From assembly GCA_036346395.1 (NCBI GenBank), contig CM070606.1:21314915-21378914 (forward strand): 64,000 nt of DNA, read 5' to 3'. The notes beneath the pieces are model-generated. The model was not told where the DNA came from. It saw only the letters and a program-made list of their open reading frames with translations, and searched no databases. Positions 1 through 12,014 of this stretch are shown in pieces. Every line of letters starts with the position of its first letter. Within the stretch, counting starts at the first letter, position 1. A program made the position numbers and the translations under genes. This DNA is from Hsuehochloa calcarea (lineage: Eukaryota; Streptophyta; Magnoliopsida; Poales; Poaceae).

Positions 1-1658
1 CGGCGAATTCGCAGAGCGGTGCGCGATGTCGGATTATCGCGGTGGCATCACGATCGTTGTGGGAGCAGAGAGATGGCCAAATGGGGAAAGAAGTAGTAGT
101 AGCATCATGTATTCATGTGTGTGTGCGCGTACAGGATGAGGAGAGAGAGAGATTAGAGGAAGAAGAACGGTTGGGCTGCCTCCTTGCCAATGGGTCTTGC
201 GAGCCAAGCGGTCCAAGTCGACTTAGGCAAAATAAATACTTTGTGAAAATATTAGACTTCATGAAATTTAACTAAGACCTAAAGAAAACTACTAATACAA
301 CAACACACTATATGGGACTATAGGACTGGCCATGGTTACGTAGATCTATTGCATTCTTAAATTTCAACTCGATTGAGTCTCGAGATATGTGCCGAACTGT
401 AAGAAGGGATAGAAACCTCCTATGGCCCAACACTAAGTCTGAACTCGACTATGAAAACTGAGGCAAGTCTTCCTCTGATCATTTTGATTAATGATGACTC
501 TAATTTTGCAAAAAACTATTTCGCAAACTATTATTCCTAATACTTGTATCAAAACATTATTTTCTAAAATAAAGTGGATGATATATTGATTTGGGGATAA
601 GCCGACTGATGGAGCGGTCGGTTGACTTTCTTCAGCTCCCATCAACTTCTTCCTTCAGCCAACTGCTATTGAATATTCATTTAAGTGCAATTTGCTACTT
701 GCTATTGAATATTCATTTAAGTGCAATTTGCTATTTTGAATGTTCATGATCATTTAAGTATAATTTGCTATCATGTCATTAATTTTGCTAATTTTGATGT
801 GTCGTTACCAACTGGAATCATATTTATATATTTTGAAGACGTACTTTCCATTAGTGACGTACCTTAATTGTATTTCTTTTTTTTTGCTTTTTTTAATTCA
901 TGTATAAATTTAATTTCATAAGAATATAAGACTATGCTTGTCTCAAATTAGATTAGTCATTTGAAGTTTTGAGCCTACCTTCCATTTTCATTGTGGCTGC
1001 TCAGGACCCGAACTAGCTCCTGCTCACTGGACCTCCACGACGGCCGGGCTGCACCTCAAGACCACTGACTCAACAACATCGAGCGCCCAAACTATGGGAT
1101 CTTCGACAACCGGCCAGCCATGTTAGCCTATTTATGCGATAATGTCATGTGTACTGTTCTCTGTTCCTCTTCAGGGAGAAATATCATTTTCTGACGTTCT
1201 GAGTTCTCATCCTGGTGATGAAAATTTCTGGATTTCACATGAGCCTAACATTAGTACATGATTACATATAACTCATAAAACCGTCCCATGGTATACATAC
1301 AATAGGACAAATGATTTGCAACCTTATTGATAGAGCTCAGAGCAGATATTGCAATATAGCACAGAAGTCATGTAAACACAGCTTCATCTTTTTCAGAAAA
1401 AGGTCGGCTAATATAATCTCTCTCAGAACAGAATCATGCATCTGACATTGGTACACTTAAACAAACAAACAAACTTGCTACTAGTGGCCTACAACTAAGC
1501 ATCTGGTTCCAGAGAAAGCAGCTAAACAGCCCAAAGAACCACTGAGAAAAGCTATGGAGTGAGTCTCATTACATATATTCTCCTCCCTAGCTGCTCTTCT
1601 TAATTTTTCTCAATGCCTTACATCTACTAGAAACACTAAACTGACAGGGAGTACGCCC
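1..1658. other. Intergenic flank downstream of the response-regulator gene
   Basis: No convincing gene is seen. The open frames here are short, low in complexity and match no family I recognise. The sequence is AT-rich with several long A/T runs. The only clear structure is a short tandem duplication listed separately. The part next to 1658 would hold the 3' UTR and poly(A) signals of the minus-strand gene, but I cannot place the cleavage site. Confidence 0.6.
664..735. repeat. 36-bp tandem duplication
   Basis: Two adjacent 36-bp units (664-699 and 700-735) each start TGCTATTGAATATTC and contain ATTTAAGTGCAATTTGCTA; the registers differ only in the last base or two. A third, degenerate unit follows to about 770 (TGAATGTTCATGATCATTTAAG). 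This looks like a local slippage duplication. Confidence 0.85.
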
Positions 1659-3073
1659 TCACTGCAGCATGCGAGTGCTTATGCGCGAGATGTCCGACGG
1701 CCTGACGGGCTTGAGAAGGAAGTCCTCTGCACCTTCTTCCAAGCATCTGAAATGGAGTTCGGAGCAAAAATCTTGCAATAACTGTGGTACATCAAGAGAC
1801 ACTGAAAGAATGACATTGGTAGTCCCAAGAAAATAAACCAACCTGGTGATCCTCGTGGGCACGTTCTCTGAGGACATTATCACCACGGGGATCTGCTTGA
1901 GCTCTGACGAGTCCTGATCACATCACAATGCCAACATTGGTGAGTTGGAGATTTAATCTTTTTCAGAGCTGAGCTGATGTTAATTCTTTGCCTACCTTGA
2001 CCTTCTTGAGCAGGTCATACCCAGTCATCTCCGGCATCCAGTAGTCCGTGATGATCATGCTCACATTAGGCTCCTAAATCCAAATAATTTTTAGCCAAGA
2101 TTCAGCAAAAACTGGTCCTATTATTTCGTCTAAAAGAAACTCTGTTAAGAACAGAAAACCCATCCTGAATATATATACTGACTGCTCTTTGGTAAAAGAA
2201 CAATGACAAAGGTAGATAACATACCGAGACCAATATCTCCAGCGCCCGCTTCCCGCTGTCCACAGCAGTAACTGCATCAAGAAAAATCAGGAAACCATGA
2301 GAAGGTTGTATGGCCATTGGAGGGCATATGCAATGTATCAATGCTCCTATTATCATATTAAAAAAACATCAATGTTCTTCCAACTTTTATGCTATTAAAT
2401 TGGTCGGTCTATCTGTTACCGTGCTAGCAATGTAAACCGGTGCTCTTGTTGTTGCTGAAGTGAATTATAATAAAGTACTGATTACCATTATATTAAGAAC
2501 TCGGTTTCTTTGGTGAAAGTAAAAAACAGGGGAATGTCCGCTGTTTCTTGGTCGTCAACTGATAGTAACAGGTTCCGTGGGCCTTGGAATGAGAGAACAG
2601 TGAAAAACTAACAGAGTTCGCGATGGATCGAAATAATGTTAGTTTATTTTGTTACACGATAGATCGAAATCGACATTTTTTTTTTGAAAGATGTGGAGCA
2701 CTATAGACAAGACACTAGTTCCTGATTATAAAAAAAAAATGTAGAAAACCAGTTTAGAACTAGAAGGTACACAATGGATACAAGTGGCGACATGCATCTA
2801 TGTACGTTCGTACGTACCTCGGTACTTGGATCGCCGGAGCAGCGCGGTGACGATGGCGCGGTCGACGGAGCTGTCATCCACCGCCACCACGTACGGCACG
2901 ACCGCCTCCGCCGAAGCATCGTCCACCGGCACCACTTGCGCCTTCCTATCATTGACACTCCTCTCCTTCCCCGCCTCCTCCCCGTCGCCCCGGCCACCAC
3001 CGCCACGGAAGCAACCCTCCCCTCGGCCGCCGCCGCATCCTCCCATCATCACCCCCGGCGCAGACACCTCCAT
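1659..3073 (-). CDS. Type-A cytokinin response regulator, five exons
   Basis: The product is a single phospho-receiver domain protein that takes phosphate from histidine phosphotransfer proteins and damps cytokinin signalling. The reading frame runs through exons 2818-3073, 2225-2271, 1996-2073, 1843-1913 and 1659-1746, all with GT-AG introns and compatible phases, giving about 179 residues. Receiver landmarks are all present: the acidic pair in VAVDDSSVDRA (exon 1), the phospho-acceptor Asp in MIITDYWMPEMTGYDLL (exon 3), the switch Ser in VVIMSSENVPTRI (exon 4) and the Lys in FLLKPVRPSD (exon 5). The start is the Met at 3073, followed by a Gly-rich leader of about 55 residues with no predicted domain. 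The protein ends about ten residues after the KPVRPSD motif, so there is no Myb-like output domain; this and the five-exon layout mark it as type-A, not type-B. I cannot say which family member it is. Confidence 0.93.
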
Positions 3074-4227
3074 CGATGTACCGCACGTCGATCTATCAAT
3101 CTATTTGTCTATCTCCCCGAACCAGCACCAGACGATTAGCTCCAGGCTCCAGCCCCCGGCTCAGCCCGGCCCGGCGGTGGCGATATATACACAAGGTCGC
3201 GGAGGGGAGCAGATCAGCAGATGGATGGCGCGTAGTAATGAGGGGATCGATTTGATTCGGCGGATCGGGTCAGAGATCGCGCGCGCTGCGGTGAATCTTT
3301 CCCGCGGCCGTGGAGTCGGTGACGGGTGGGGAGGGAAGGAGGCGGCCGCAGTGCACGCACGCACGCACGCCCGCCGATACCCAGTATCTCATACCGATCG
3401 TGTATATATATTCATATATAGCATATCAACCAATTCATGGCTCGCTGCGTCATGCCTGCATTACATACACGGCAACGGCAACGGCAGGCATGCGGGATTC
3501 GTTGCACGCCGTGCGCGAGGACAGCGCGGGCAGCGTCGGCTCCCCTGCCTGCCTGCCTGTGTGATTCGCTCTGGATATCATCACGTGAGCGAATGTTCAT
3601 GGCAGCCTCCTCTGCTCTGCGGCTGGGGCTCCGATCTGGCTGTCTCCGCGGGGCAACCGAATCTCGGGGCATTCATTGAACGATATCGCCATTTGGGTTG
3701 GTCGTATCAACTCGTATCCCATGGAACGATATCCGCGGCACGTCGGCAGCATCCCGCCGGCCGAGGCGAGATCCCAGCAGCTGCACGGCAGCTTCGTGAT
3801 ACGCGACTGTACGTCCGTACGATGCGATGCGTTGCGTTGCGTTGCGGTACGGGCATCGGATGTGGGGCCTGCAGGATCGCCTCGATGGGCCCCACGCACG
3901 TGCACCATGGCCGCGGTCTCCGTCCAACGGTTCGCTCGTGGGGGGAAAGTACGCTTAATCACCTTGCGGTCGATCTGGTTGTAACGTATTTACAAAACTA
4001 GATTTAATAAAACTCATCCTCAGAGGGTTTGAAGGAAAATCTAAGCCAAATTTCTGTATACTCAAAATTCTGAGTTAAAAAAAAAACGAGTTGAGTCGTT
4101 TTTCGCGAAACAAGGATGTGGTATACTCGTTCCTGAGGGTCTCGAACACACGCGCAAAACTAGCGATTCATAAACTGAAAAAAAAAAAAAATTGTTGCAC
4201 CTGACTACCTCAGCGACGACAAAAAAA
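3074..4227. other. 5' leader, promoter and upstream spacer of the response regulator
   Basis: The stretch is GC-rich up to about 3950 and AT-rich after that. It contains a GCAC microsatellite (3351-3372), a CCTG run near 3543-3562 and a GCGTT/GCGATGC run near 3820-3850. Long open frames cross this stretch on both strands, but they are compositional and lie antisense to or upstream of the real gene. No transposon ends are visible until the copia LTR at 4228, so roughly 1.1 kb of apparently native promoter separates the gene from the repeat block. Confidence 0.6.
3183..3190 (-). promoter_or_regulatory. Probable TATA box of the response-regulator gene
   Basis: On the minus strand the sequence reads GTGTATATATCG about 110 bp upstream of the start codon. 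This would put transcription start near 3150 and leave a 5' leader of about 75-80 nt. It is the only TATA-like run close to the gene in a GC-rich stretch. Confidence 0.55.
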
Positions 4228-4625
4228 TGTTGGAATTAATACGGACTATACTTAGTTTTAATTCTAAATAATTCTTGAAAAATTTTAAAGGCTCATAGGC
4301 ACGTACTAAAATTACTTAGTCCCACATGGAGAGTTGAAGGGGAGTTACACCACTTTATAAGGTGGAACATGGTAGTCCCCCTTGTGGAATTAGAGAAAGC
4401 CAACACATACTCTCGCTTACTCGCTCACCTCGCCAAGTCGAGTCATGCGTGTGCGTGTGCGTGCAGGCACGTCGGGTGCATGCGCATTTTTCTTTATCTA
4501 TTCGAAAATCGAAACGCACCAACTCGTTTTAATAGCATTAACAAATGGCTAGTAGTAACGGTTCAGTTACTAGTGAGTAATGGCTACGGTTAGCACTGAT
4601 TGATGGCAAATCAATGGCGACCGTT

Positions 4626-6075
4626 TAAAAGCATCTAGGCCCCTAAAAATGTGTTTTGGTAATTAATGACATTATGTGAATATGGGACTAATATGTTTGT
4701 TGAAGTGATTACAAGGCATAGTCCTAGATGACAAAGTCAAATCAAAGAGCTGCATGTCAAAGAATGTCAAGAAGATGGAGTTTGTCTCAAGGGCAAGGTA
4801 CAAATAGACTCGGACCCCTTTTGAATTTTACCGGTCTTTGGAGTATGGAGGAAGACCGGATTTTAGGATAAATATCGTACTATTAAGGGGGAGCTTGTCT
4901 AGTAGCTTGAAAGCACTTCATTATACCTTTGGATCAACTTAGGATCATGCATGCTCTTTTGGTCTGGTTTCAAAACCAAAATCTTCTTCTTAGTACACAA
5001 TCGGAAGTTACGGCGTTGTCACTGCGGAACTTCCGCTATGCGGATCTTCCGAAAAAATTGCGGTTCGTTTTTTCCAGAGAGCACCCTTTTTAGGGACTTA
5101 GCCGATTTCTCGAAGTGCGGAAGTTCCACAATGATACGAGTGGAAGTTCCGATTATCGGTTGCTCCGAAATTCTTGCGGATCGTTTTTTTCAGAGAGTAC
5201 CCTTTTTAGGGACTTAGCCATTTTCGCAAGTGCGGTAGTTCCGCCATGGAATGAGAGGATCTTCCGATTATCGGAAGAACCGAAGTTTAGTTGGCGGAAG
5301 TTCCGCACATAAATCCAACGGCTATATTCAGAGCATTTAATGTCACAGTAATGACCATTATAGCGCACTCGATTGAAGAGCGGAAGTTCCGCACATTGCA
5401 CGGCGGAAGTTCCGATTTCCCTGATTGTGTCTGAATTTTTGCATAACGGTCATATTTGGTTGTGGGAGGTATAAATGCACCCCCACCAGCTCAAGGTGAT
5501 GTTGCTGAGCATTCATTCAATACATTTGAGCTTTGAGCACTCCTCTCACTCTTCATTTACTCTCTTTGCACACATTTGTGAGGTTGTGAGCAAAACCAAG
5601 AGCATTGCATTTTAGTTGATCCTTTGGCTCTTAATTGCCGTCAAGTGAAGGTCAAGGTCTATTCTCTTGGTGCTTGTCGGCACCTAGACGACTTGGTGGA
5701 GGTTGCGCGGTGATCTCTTCAAGAAGTTTGTAAAGAGACCCGACGGCCAGATTGGTCGGTGTTCACCAACTCCGGAGAGGAGGAAGAACAACCAAGTGAT
5801 TACGAGGGAAGGCTTAATTTGTGGAGTCGGCTTGATCGAGTCAAGCTTCCTCAACGTGGACTAGTGAAGATCGACAAATCTTCGATACCACGGAAAAAAC
5901 ATCTTTGTCCCTGTGCGGTTATTTCTTGTCTTTACTTATTGCATTTAATTTTGTAGCACATAGCTTGTAATAGATAGCTTTGCTTAGTGTATCTTGCTAA
6001 ATTGAGTAATTTGATCTAAAAATTTTAGAAACCTCCTATTCACCCCCCCTCTAGTCGGTTATCCTTGATCCTACA
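4626..6075 (+). mobile_element. Sirevirus-like solo LTR with palindromic boxes
   Basis: A unit of about 1.45 kb lies between two copies of CCGTT (4621-4625 and 6076-6080). It opens with AGCATCTAGGCCCCT and closes with CCTATTCACCCCCCC then CTAGTCGG and GATCCTACA, which I recognise as typical of Sirevirus-type LTR ends in grasses. No internal region follows, so it is a solo LTR left by LTR-LTR recombination. The 5' end begins TA rather than TG, so the terminus has mutated or the boundary is a few bases off. Confidence 0.72.
5005..5420. repeat. CGGAAGTTCCG-type palindrome cluster and two sub-repeats
   Basis: At least eight variants of the palindrome CGGAAGTTCCG (also CGGAACTTCCG, CGGATCTTCCG, CGGTAGTTCCG) occur in about 400 bp. 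Two direct sub-repeats of about 70 bp (about 5058-5127 and 5175-5243) share CCCTTTTTAGGGACTTAGCC. Palindrome arrays in the LTR regulatory region are, to my knowledge, a described trait of Sireviruses. Confidence 0.8.
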
Positions 6076-6690
6076 CCGTTTCCTCTGGCCTCTTTGTTTT
6101 TGGCTATTAAAAGTTCAGATTCTGGTTCTTCTCCATTTGGACTCTCTACGCAAGACTTAGACAGAACTCCTCCACCGTTTTGTTGCTGGATCTGGCGATC
6201 TCCATCCCAGTGAGGCGCGTGTATGGTTGAACCAGGAGAGCAGGCCTCCGGAACTCTCATCTTTGAAGGCTTGCACGAGCAAGTACGAATAAGGTTTTTG
6301 GGGAGCGTTCGCGTGACTGCTCGCTGCTTCGTTTTTATTCGATCTTCTGCTACATCTACATCAACTGCGCGATTACTACCACTACGCCATGATGAACGAC
6401 GACCTCACCAGGACTTCTGCTGCTACTACTTCTTCCACTGGATCTGGGTATGCCTATCTCATACTTATTGCTTGGTTAGCTTTATTATCTGTTGTTGATC
6501 TGAACATTGAGATAGGAATTCTAGTTTCTGTTCTTCTAGAAATTTGTATGACTATAGTGTTCATGATTACTTCCTTTATGAAAAAAGCTAGAGTATTGTC
6601 CATGATTCATCTAGTATATTTCTGGATTAAATTAATTCAAAAAATGCTCATATATTCAACAATCCAAAAACCTTATTATAGCCATTTTTT

Positions 6691-7450
6691 GACATCTGGC
6701 TTTGCTGCTGCGCTCGAACCCTCTAAGTTCAATGGTGCGAATTACAAGAGGTGGCGCACCAAGATGGTGCTTTGGCTAACCGCCATGAACATTTTCCATG
6801 TGGCAAACAGCAAATCTGAAAGAACACTTACTCCTGAACAGGAGCAAGCGTTCGAGGCTGTTGATAACCTTTTTAAAGGTGTTGTGGTTAGTGTTCTTGG
6901 TGAGAAGTTAATCGATGCATACATAGTGATTAAAACTGGGAAAGAGATGTGAGATGCACTCGAGGCCAAGTTTGGGGTTTCGGATGCAGGCAGTGAATTG
7001 TATCTCATGGAGCAATACCATAACTATAGAATGGTTGATGGTCGTTCTGTAGTTGAACAAGCTCATGAGATACAATCTATGGCCACAAAACTTGAGCACT
7101 TCAAGCGTGTGTTACCGGACAAGTTTGTCACGGGAGGCATTATTGCCAAGCTTCCTCCTTCTTGGAGGAATTTTGCTACTTCTTTGAAACACAAGAGACA
7201 AGAGTTTTCTGTTGAAAATCTCATTGGGTCTCTTGATGTTGAAGAGAAGGCGAGAGCAAAAGATACACACACTAGAGGTAATGAGGGACATTCTAGTGTC
7301 AATATGGTGCAGAAGAAGAATGGTCAAGCTCAAAAGTTCAAAGGTAAGAACAAGACTGCATAAACAACTAGCTTCAAGAAGAAGAAGAAGAAGAACACAA
7401 AGGATGGCCTTTGCTTTGTGTGTGGCGAACCTAGTCATTGGGCCAAGTCT
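6691..7450 (+). pseudogene. Copia gag fragment with damaged zinc knuckle
   Basis: This is the capsid-like Gag of the copia shell, which would package element RNA. The frame enters at LEPSKFNGANYKRW, the usual N-terminal landmark of plant copia Gag. It continues through the stop at 6950-6952 (in place of Trp) to the stop at 7361, and then to a CCHC knuckle near 7411. The knuckle reads CFVCGEPSHWAKSA, so the last zinc ligand Cys is Ala. Lys-rich low-complexity sequence (7376-7396) precedes it. Confidence 0.85.
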
Positions 7451-7499
7451 GCTAATGTTGTTGTTGGTACCACTGAGACGGGAACTTCAGGGTATAGTA

Positions 7500-8166
7500 A
7501 TTTACCTACAGTTCTTTCCGTATGTCCTTCTACCGATTGGTGGATAGACATTGGTGCTCATATACATGTGTGTGCTGATATTTTATTGTTCTCTTTTTAC
7601 CAGATCACTCGGGATTCAGCCGTTCTAATGGAGAACGGGTCACATGCCACTGTTCATGGTGTTGGTACGGTCGATTTGAAGTTTACTTCGGGAAAGATTG
7701 TGCAACTGAAGAACATGCATCATGTGCCATCTATCAATAAGAATCTCGTCAGCAGATCTCTTCTGTGTAGAGATGGCTTTAGACTAGTATTTGAGTCCAA
7801 TAAATTTGTAGTGTCCATGTGTGGATAATTTGTTGGTAAAGGCTATGTGTGCATAGGCTTGTTCCGCCTATCTCTTTCAGATTTGTGTAATAATGTTGTG
7901 AACCATGTTTGCAGTGGTAATGAGACTACTATTTGGTATTCACGACTTTGTCACATAAATTTTGGTTGCATGGCACGGTTAGCCAGTTTAGAGTTAATCC
8001 CGAAATTCACCCTTGCCAAAGGTTATAAGTGTCAAGTTTGTGTGCAATCAAAGCAGCCTCGTAAGCCTCATAAGGCCGCGGAGGTAAGAAACTTGGCACC
8101 ATTAGAACTCATACATTCAGATCTGTGTGAGATGAATGGTGTGTTGACAAAATGTGGTAATAGATA
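7500..8166 (+). pseudogene. Copia protease and integrase N-terminus
   Basis: The aspartic protease region shows WWIDIGAHIHVC near 7541, where the catalytic D-T/S-G has become DIG. The GAG-pre-integrase region follows with H-H and C-C zinc ligands (WYSRLCHINFGCM near 7933, then CQVCVQSKQ near 8033). A stop at 7826 splits the frame. The fragment ends at AGATA (8162-8166), the target duplication of the Tat element, and resumes at 55813. Confidence 0.85.
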
Positions 8167-8951
8167 TGACGAGGATCTAATAATCCTCATTTTATCTATT
8201 ATCTATAATTCTTATTATGGGTAAATATGATGTCACATAGTCTCCAGAAGTACCCCTTATTTTTATAAGGGAGAGGCCTACCAAGTGATTGTAAGATCTT
8301 CTACAATCACCCCCCATAGTCGTAAGTCTTACTACGACTACTATCTAGTCGTAAGTCTTTCTACGACTATTACATGGTCGTAAGTCTTTCTACGATCACT
8401 ACATAGTCGTAAGACCTTTTACGACTACTACCTGGTCGTAAGTTTTCCTACGACCAGGCAAACCACGACCACCTTATAATCAAACCTACAGGCAAGTGGG
8501 TCCAATTGATTAAAGAATCCGAACGGTCTGCACGCACTACTATTCCGCGTAGTAATAGTGCTTAAATACCCCATTATCTTTGAATGATAATTGCCAGACG
8601 GCGTGGAGAAGCCAATGCGTCGGTAATTACTGCCATCATGTGCCCATTACTGGCTCAATTAAGGCGCCTCTTCCGCAGGACAAAACGGCTACTCCTTCAC
8701 GACTATATAAGGGCATCGAGAGACAGAAAAGGAGGGCGAGTCAAGGGAAATACAAGTTCTATTTTCTCGTAATAGTCTTAGCTTCTTACTTGATCATCAA
8801 GAATACCACACCACACAGATTAGGGTTATTATTCTCTCGGAGAAGGCCTGAACTGTCTAAACATCCTCACAACCACTCTGCGTGATTTCATCTCTAGGAG
8901 ACCCCCCGAATCAAATAATCTTTACGTAAGATCGGTTCTAATACACCGACA
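8167..8951 (+). mobile_element. Tat 5' LTR
   Basis: This 785-bp LTR starts TG and ends CA and is nearly identical to 54992-55812. A TATATAAGGG motif near 8703 is a likely promoter. The LTR contains five tandem hairpin units (8317-8456), one fewer than the 3' LTR, plus another strong hairpin at 8285-8310. Confidence 0.93.
8285..8457. repeat. Tandem hairpin units in Tat 5' LTR
   Basis: Units of about 29-30 bp each hold an inverted repeat with an 8-nt loop: GTGATTGTA/TACAATCAC (8285-8310), TAGTCGTA/TACGACTA (8317-8340 and 8346-8369), TGGTCGTA/TACGATCA (one wobble pair), TAGTCGTA/TACGACTA again, and CCTGGTCGTA/TACGACCAGG. The arms differ between units but still pair. Spacers such as CTACTATC and TTACATG also recur. 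Confidence 0.9.
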
Positions 8952-8953
8952 GT

Positions 8954-8971
8954 TGACTCCGACCGTGGGGA
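8954..8971 (+). other. Probable Tat primer-binding site
   Basis: Two bases after the 5' LTR the sequence reads TTGACTCCGACCGTGGGG. It resembles the TGGCGCCGTCTGTGGGG site common in Tat-lineage elements, with several differences. The tRNA is not assigned with confidence. Confidence 0.5.
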
Positions 8972-9023
8972 TCCTCCGGTAATCTCTTGTCAACATACTC
9001 TCTTTTTCCAATCTCATGCAATC

Positions 9024-10906
9024 ATGGCAGGAGAATGGAACGAGGAGAACTGGTTTGACTTGGCGGACTGCAGACGTCGACATGGATGCCGTTTCGACTA
9101 CGAGCCGAGTGATGCATCCGCCGATGGTGATGTTGCCTCCGGAGATTATTCTCCAGGAAACCATCCCATTAATGGAGTTGAGGAGGGATCCTTATCCCCC
9201 ACAACGATACGTCCAACAGAGGAGCCAATTCCCTCAATGGACAAGGGTCAATCCGACCAGAACCGCACCCAGGAGGACTCACAACACAACGAGAGTTTTT
9301 CCTCCAAGTGTTCAAGTCCCCTTAAGGCGGTCCGACTTGGTGAGTCAAGTTCTGGGAGCCACCATTCCAGGACTCCACCAACATCTAGTGATCCTCTCTC
9401 TGAGGGTAACTCCAGAGAGGGTGGGATCAAGCATGCTTTTCCCGCAAATTGACCGCCTCCCCAGATCTCATTTGCGAACGGAGACGATTATAACCGGAGT
9501 TCCCCTACCTGGAGGGGATTACTCCAAGTCGCCAGATGGTGTCTCTCGAGCACTCCTCAAGCGGGGAGGCCTCGAGCGCAAGTGAGAATCATCAACGGGA
9601 GGTCTTCGTCCTTCCCTCAAATCAGGGTCAGCCTCATGGAGGCCGAGATAAGAACACTCCACGAAGATCACACACTGCGCCCCCGTGGTAATGACAAGGG
9701 CACCACCGGTGGCGAGAGAACCAACACTGATGAACGCGAGAAATCCTCGACATTCTCGCACTCCACCGAGAAGGCCTCAAAGACCGATGAGGAGGATTTT
9801 GATGTCGTCCAAGAAAGAAAATTGCGATCGTAAGAACTGCTCAAGCGCATTCAACATCGATCGGAGGAGGTACAAGAACTCCGTGACATCAACGACTTGC
9901 TCGAGAATCCCACCAAGAGCTTGCTCGAACGCCAGTGGTACGATCTCTTTCTCAAGAGATTACGCAAAGACTTCGAATGTGATGACAAGACCGAGGTACC
10001 TCATCGACAACATTCGGTAGTCGTAGTAATACGACTTCCTCGGCTACGATCAATCGAATATTTCTCGTAGGAATCGACACGCCATAAGTCAAATCGATCC
10101 CTATTCGAGAAATACATTTCGATCGGTCAAGATCAAGAAGCCTTCGGAGAGGTGATCACTCACCACTTCGACAAAGAAATTCTAACGGTGGAGTACGAGG
10201 AGTATTCCCTCGTGAACTCGAGACCTACTACGAGCAGTCACCGTTACGGGTATCGTCGTATACGATCACCTGGTGACATTAACACTTCTTTCCTACAAAG
10301 AAGGCGTCAAGAAGTGATTACCGGATGCCGGGCATTTTCGCCGACCTTCGAGCGCTTCATTTGGCCACCTCATTTTCGGCGGTGAACATGGAGAAATTTG
10401 ATGGATCTCAAAATCCCATTGAATTTCTTCAGATCTATACAACAAATTGTCCGAAGCGGCAGGAGGAGGAGAGCATGTAATGGCGAATTACCTTCCGATC
10501 AGTGCTCGAAGGATCCGCTCGATCGTGGTTATTAAACCAACCACTCGAGTCGATCTACTCTTGGCAACACCTCTGCGATCTTCTACAGGCAAATTCCAAA
10601 GCACCTACAACCCGCCCTGGAAAGGAAGACGACTTGCACCGGATAAAACAGAACAACAACGAGACTTTGCGTCAATTCATCAAACGCTTTAGTCGGTTCG
10701 TAACTCAATTCCGAAATTTCGATTCCTCTGTGATCGTGGCTTTTAAGCAAGGAGTCCGTAGTAGAAGGATAACGGAGGACATTGCTTTGAATCCTCCCAA
10801 CATCGCTGTTGAGCTCTTGAGATGGCCGATCGATATGCAATCGCTTCGAGGCGATCGAGTGGAACAACACTATCGATCGAAAACGTACACTCCTCGAGAG
10901 CCGTGA
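9024..10906 (+). pseudogene. Tat gag, frameshifted
   Basis: The likely start is ATG at 9024 (MAGEWNEENWFDLADCRR), about 70 bp after the LTR. Ser/Pro-rich sequence follows, then a Glu/Arg-rich stretch near 9840-9980 that looks coiled-coil. The retrotransposon gag core is at 10447-10906 (LEGSARSWLLNQPLESIYSW, then LHRIKQNNNETLRQFIKRF and VIVAFKQGVRS). The core is split over at least two frames between 10380 and 10510. Lys-rich sequence follows to about 11100. It would form the particle shell; it is not continuous as written. Confidence 0.8.
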
Positions 10907-11440
10907 AGTTGGTAAGGATAAAAAGCAAAAAGTCCAAGAAGAAAATAAAAGTCAAAACCACAAACCAAAGGTTCCAAAGAGGTTTTGGCCGTGAAAGATA
11001 GAGAGCCCCAAACCACCAAGTCGTACTCGATCAAGGCAAAGGTAAGCGCATACGATCGTAGGAACGACAAACCAAGGTGGTGTCCTTTTCATAAAAGGAA
11101 GGACATGACCTCCATAGAATCGCCGAAGTTTTCCAAAGAAAGCTCGAGGACTACTACAACGGCAAGCACCACTCCCTACTCGAAAGGCGGGTAGGACATG
11201 CGAGTGGCCAAAAGTCGTCGGATGATGAGGAGATGCCGTTCAAGATCCGCAACATACCGTTGAGCACATCTACGGAGGATCATCGGATACGACTCCAAAC
11301 GACAACTTAAAGTCGCGGACGAGAGGTAAATTCCATACATACTCCTCTCACAATAAATTACCAAGTGGTCGGAAGTTACCATTTCTTTTGAGAAGGATGA
11401 CTGCCCAATCACTACGAGTCGATCAGGTCGATATCCGATT

Positions 11441-11990
11441 GTGGTCGAACCCACCATCAACAACTGTCGGGTCAATCGAGTGTTGGTTGATGGTGGAAGT
11501 TCTTTGAACATATTATTTACTAATGCCCTGGACGAGATGCAAGTACCCAGGACAAAGGTAAGGCCGGTACGATACTCCTTTCATGGAATCGTCAGGGGTC
11601 TTGACCAAACCTATTGGCCAAGTTTCTCTTCCTTTAACATTTGGCTCACCAAGTAATTTCAGGACAGAGAAAGTCTCCTTTGATGTGGTCGATTTCGATA
11701 CGGCATATAACGCCATACTCGGACGACCAACTTTGGCAAAATTCTTAATGGCTACTCATTATGGGTATCAATGTCTTAAGATGCCAGGTCCCAAAGGAGT
11801 GATCACCATTCAATGTGACAAAAAGATGGCGTATAGCTGCGACCGTCGATCCCTCGAGATGGTTGGTCAAATACCAACTCGAGATGAAAGTCGACCGACT
11901 AGCAAGTCGAAGCCTAAAGCTACACCAAAGCCGAGCGATCAAGTCAAAGAGGTTCCTCCGGGCGCAGAAGAGCCCTCGAAGATCGCTCAT
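11441..11990 (+). pseudogene. Tat aspartic protease, frameshifted
   Basis: The catalytic loop VLVDGGSSLNILF lies near 11480-11520 (D-G-G form, usual in Tat elements). The second half, with AILGRPTLAKFLM near 11710 (the ILG flap-partner motif), is in another frame, so one frameshift lies between about 11585 and 11650. A Ser/Lys/Pro-rich linker follows to about 12014. It would cleave the polyprotein; as written it is broken. Confidence 0.82.
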
Positions 11991-12014
11991 CGGGAGACTT
12001 CCGACCCCAAATAG

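Larger units (their letters stand above)
4228..6661 (+). mobile_element. Copia 5' LTR, interrupted by a solo LTR
   Basis: The LTR appears to start with TGTTGGAATTAATACGG at 4228, followed by a leader typical of plant copia LTRs (TTAGTCCCACATGG near 4318). It is split by the element at 4626-6075 and resumes at 6076. A plausible 3' end is TTCAACA at 6661, about 30 bp before the gag frame, but no clean initiator-tRNA binding site follows, so this end is uncertain. The short open frames here are not genes. Confidence 0.6.

Noticed and set aside
42..275. Small open frames near the left edge (34-216, 42-275, 433-645)
   Set aside because: They are short, overlapping and without conserved motifs; expected by chance.
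1017..1140. GC-richer patch that translates to NNIERPNYGIFDNRPAMLAYL
   Set aside because: It looks faintly coding, but it is short, has no start or splice context and matches no family I can name.
2784..4001. 405-codon plus-strand open frame over the response-regulator first exon and promoter
   Set aside because: It runs antisense to a clearly conserved exon and across its promoter, with low-complexity composition and no domain. A GC-rich shadow frame.
4228..6661. A second complete copia element at the left end
   Set aside because: Only one LTR start and one gag-pol series are visible. The extra LTR-like sequence is accounted for by the solo LTR with its own CCGTT duplication.
8293..8457. 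CRISPR-like array (repeat of about 29 bp with spacers)
   Set aside because: The units are contiguous hairpins inside a plant LTR, the spacers are similar to one another, and the genome is a plant's. It is a tandem repeat.
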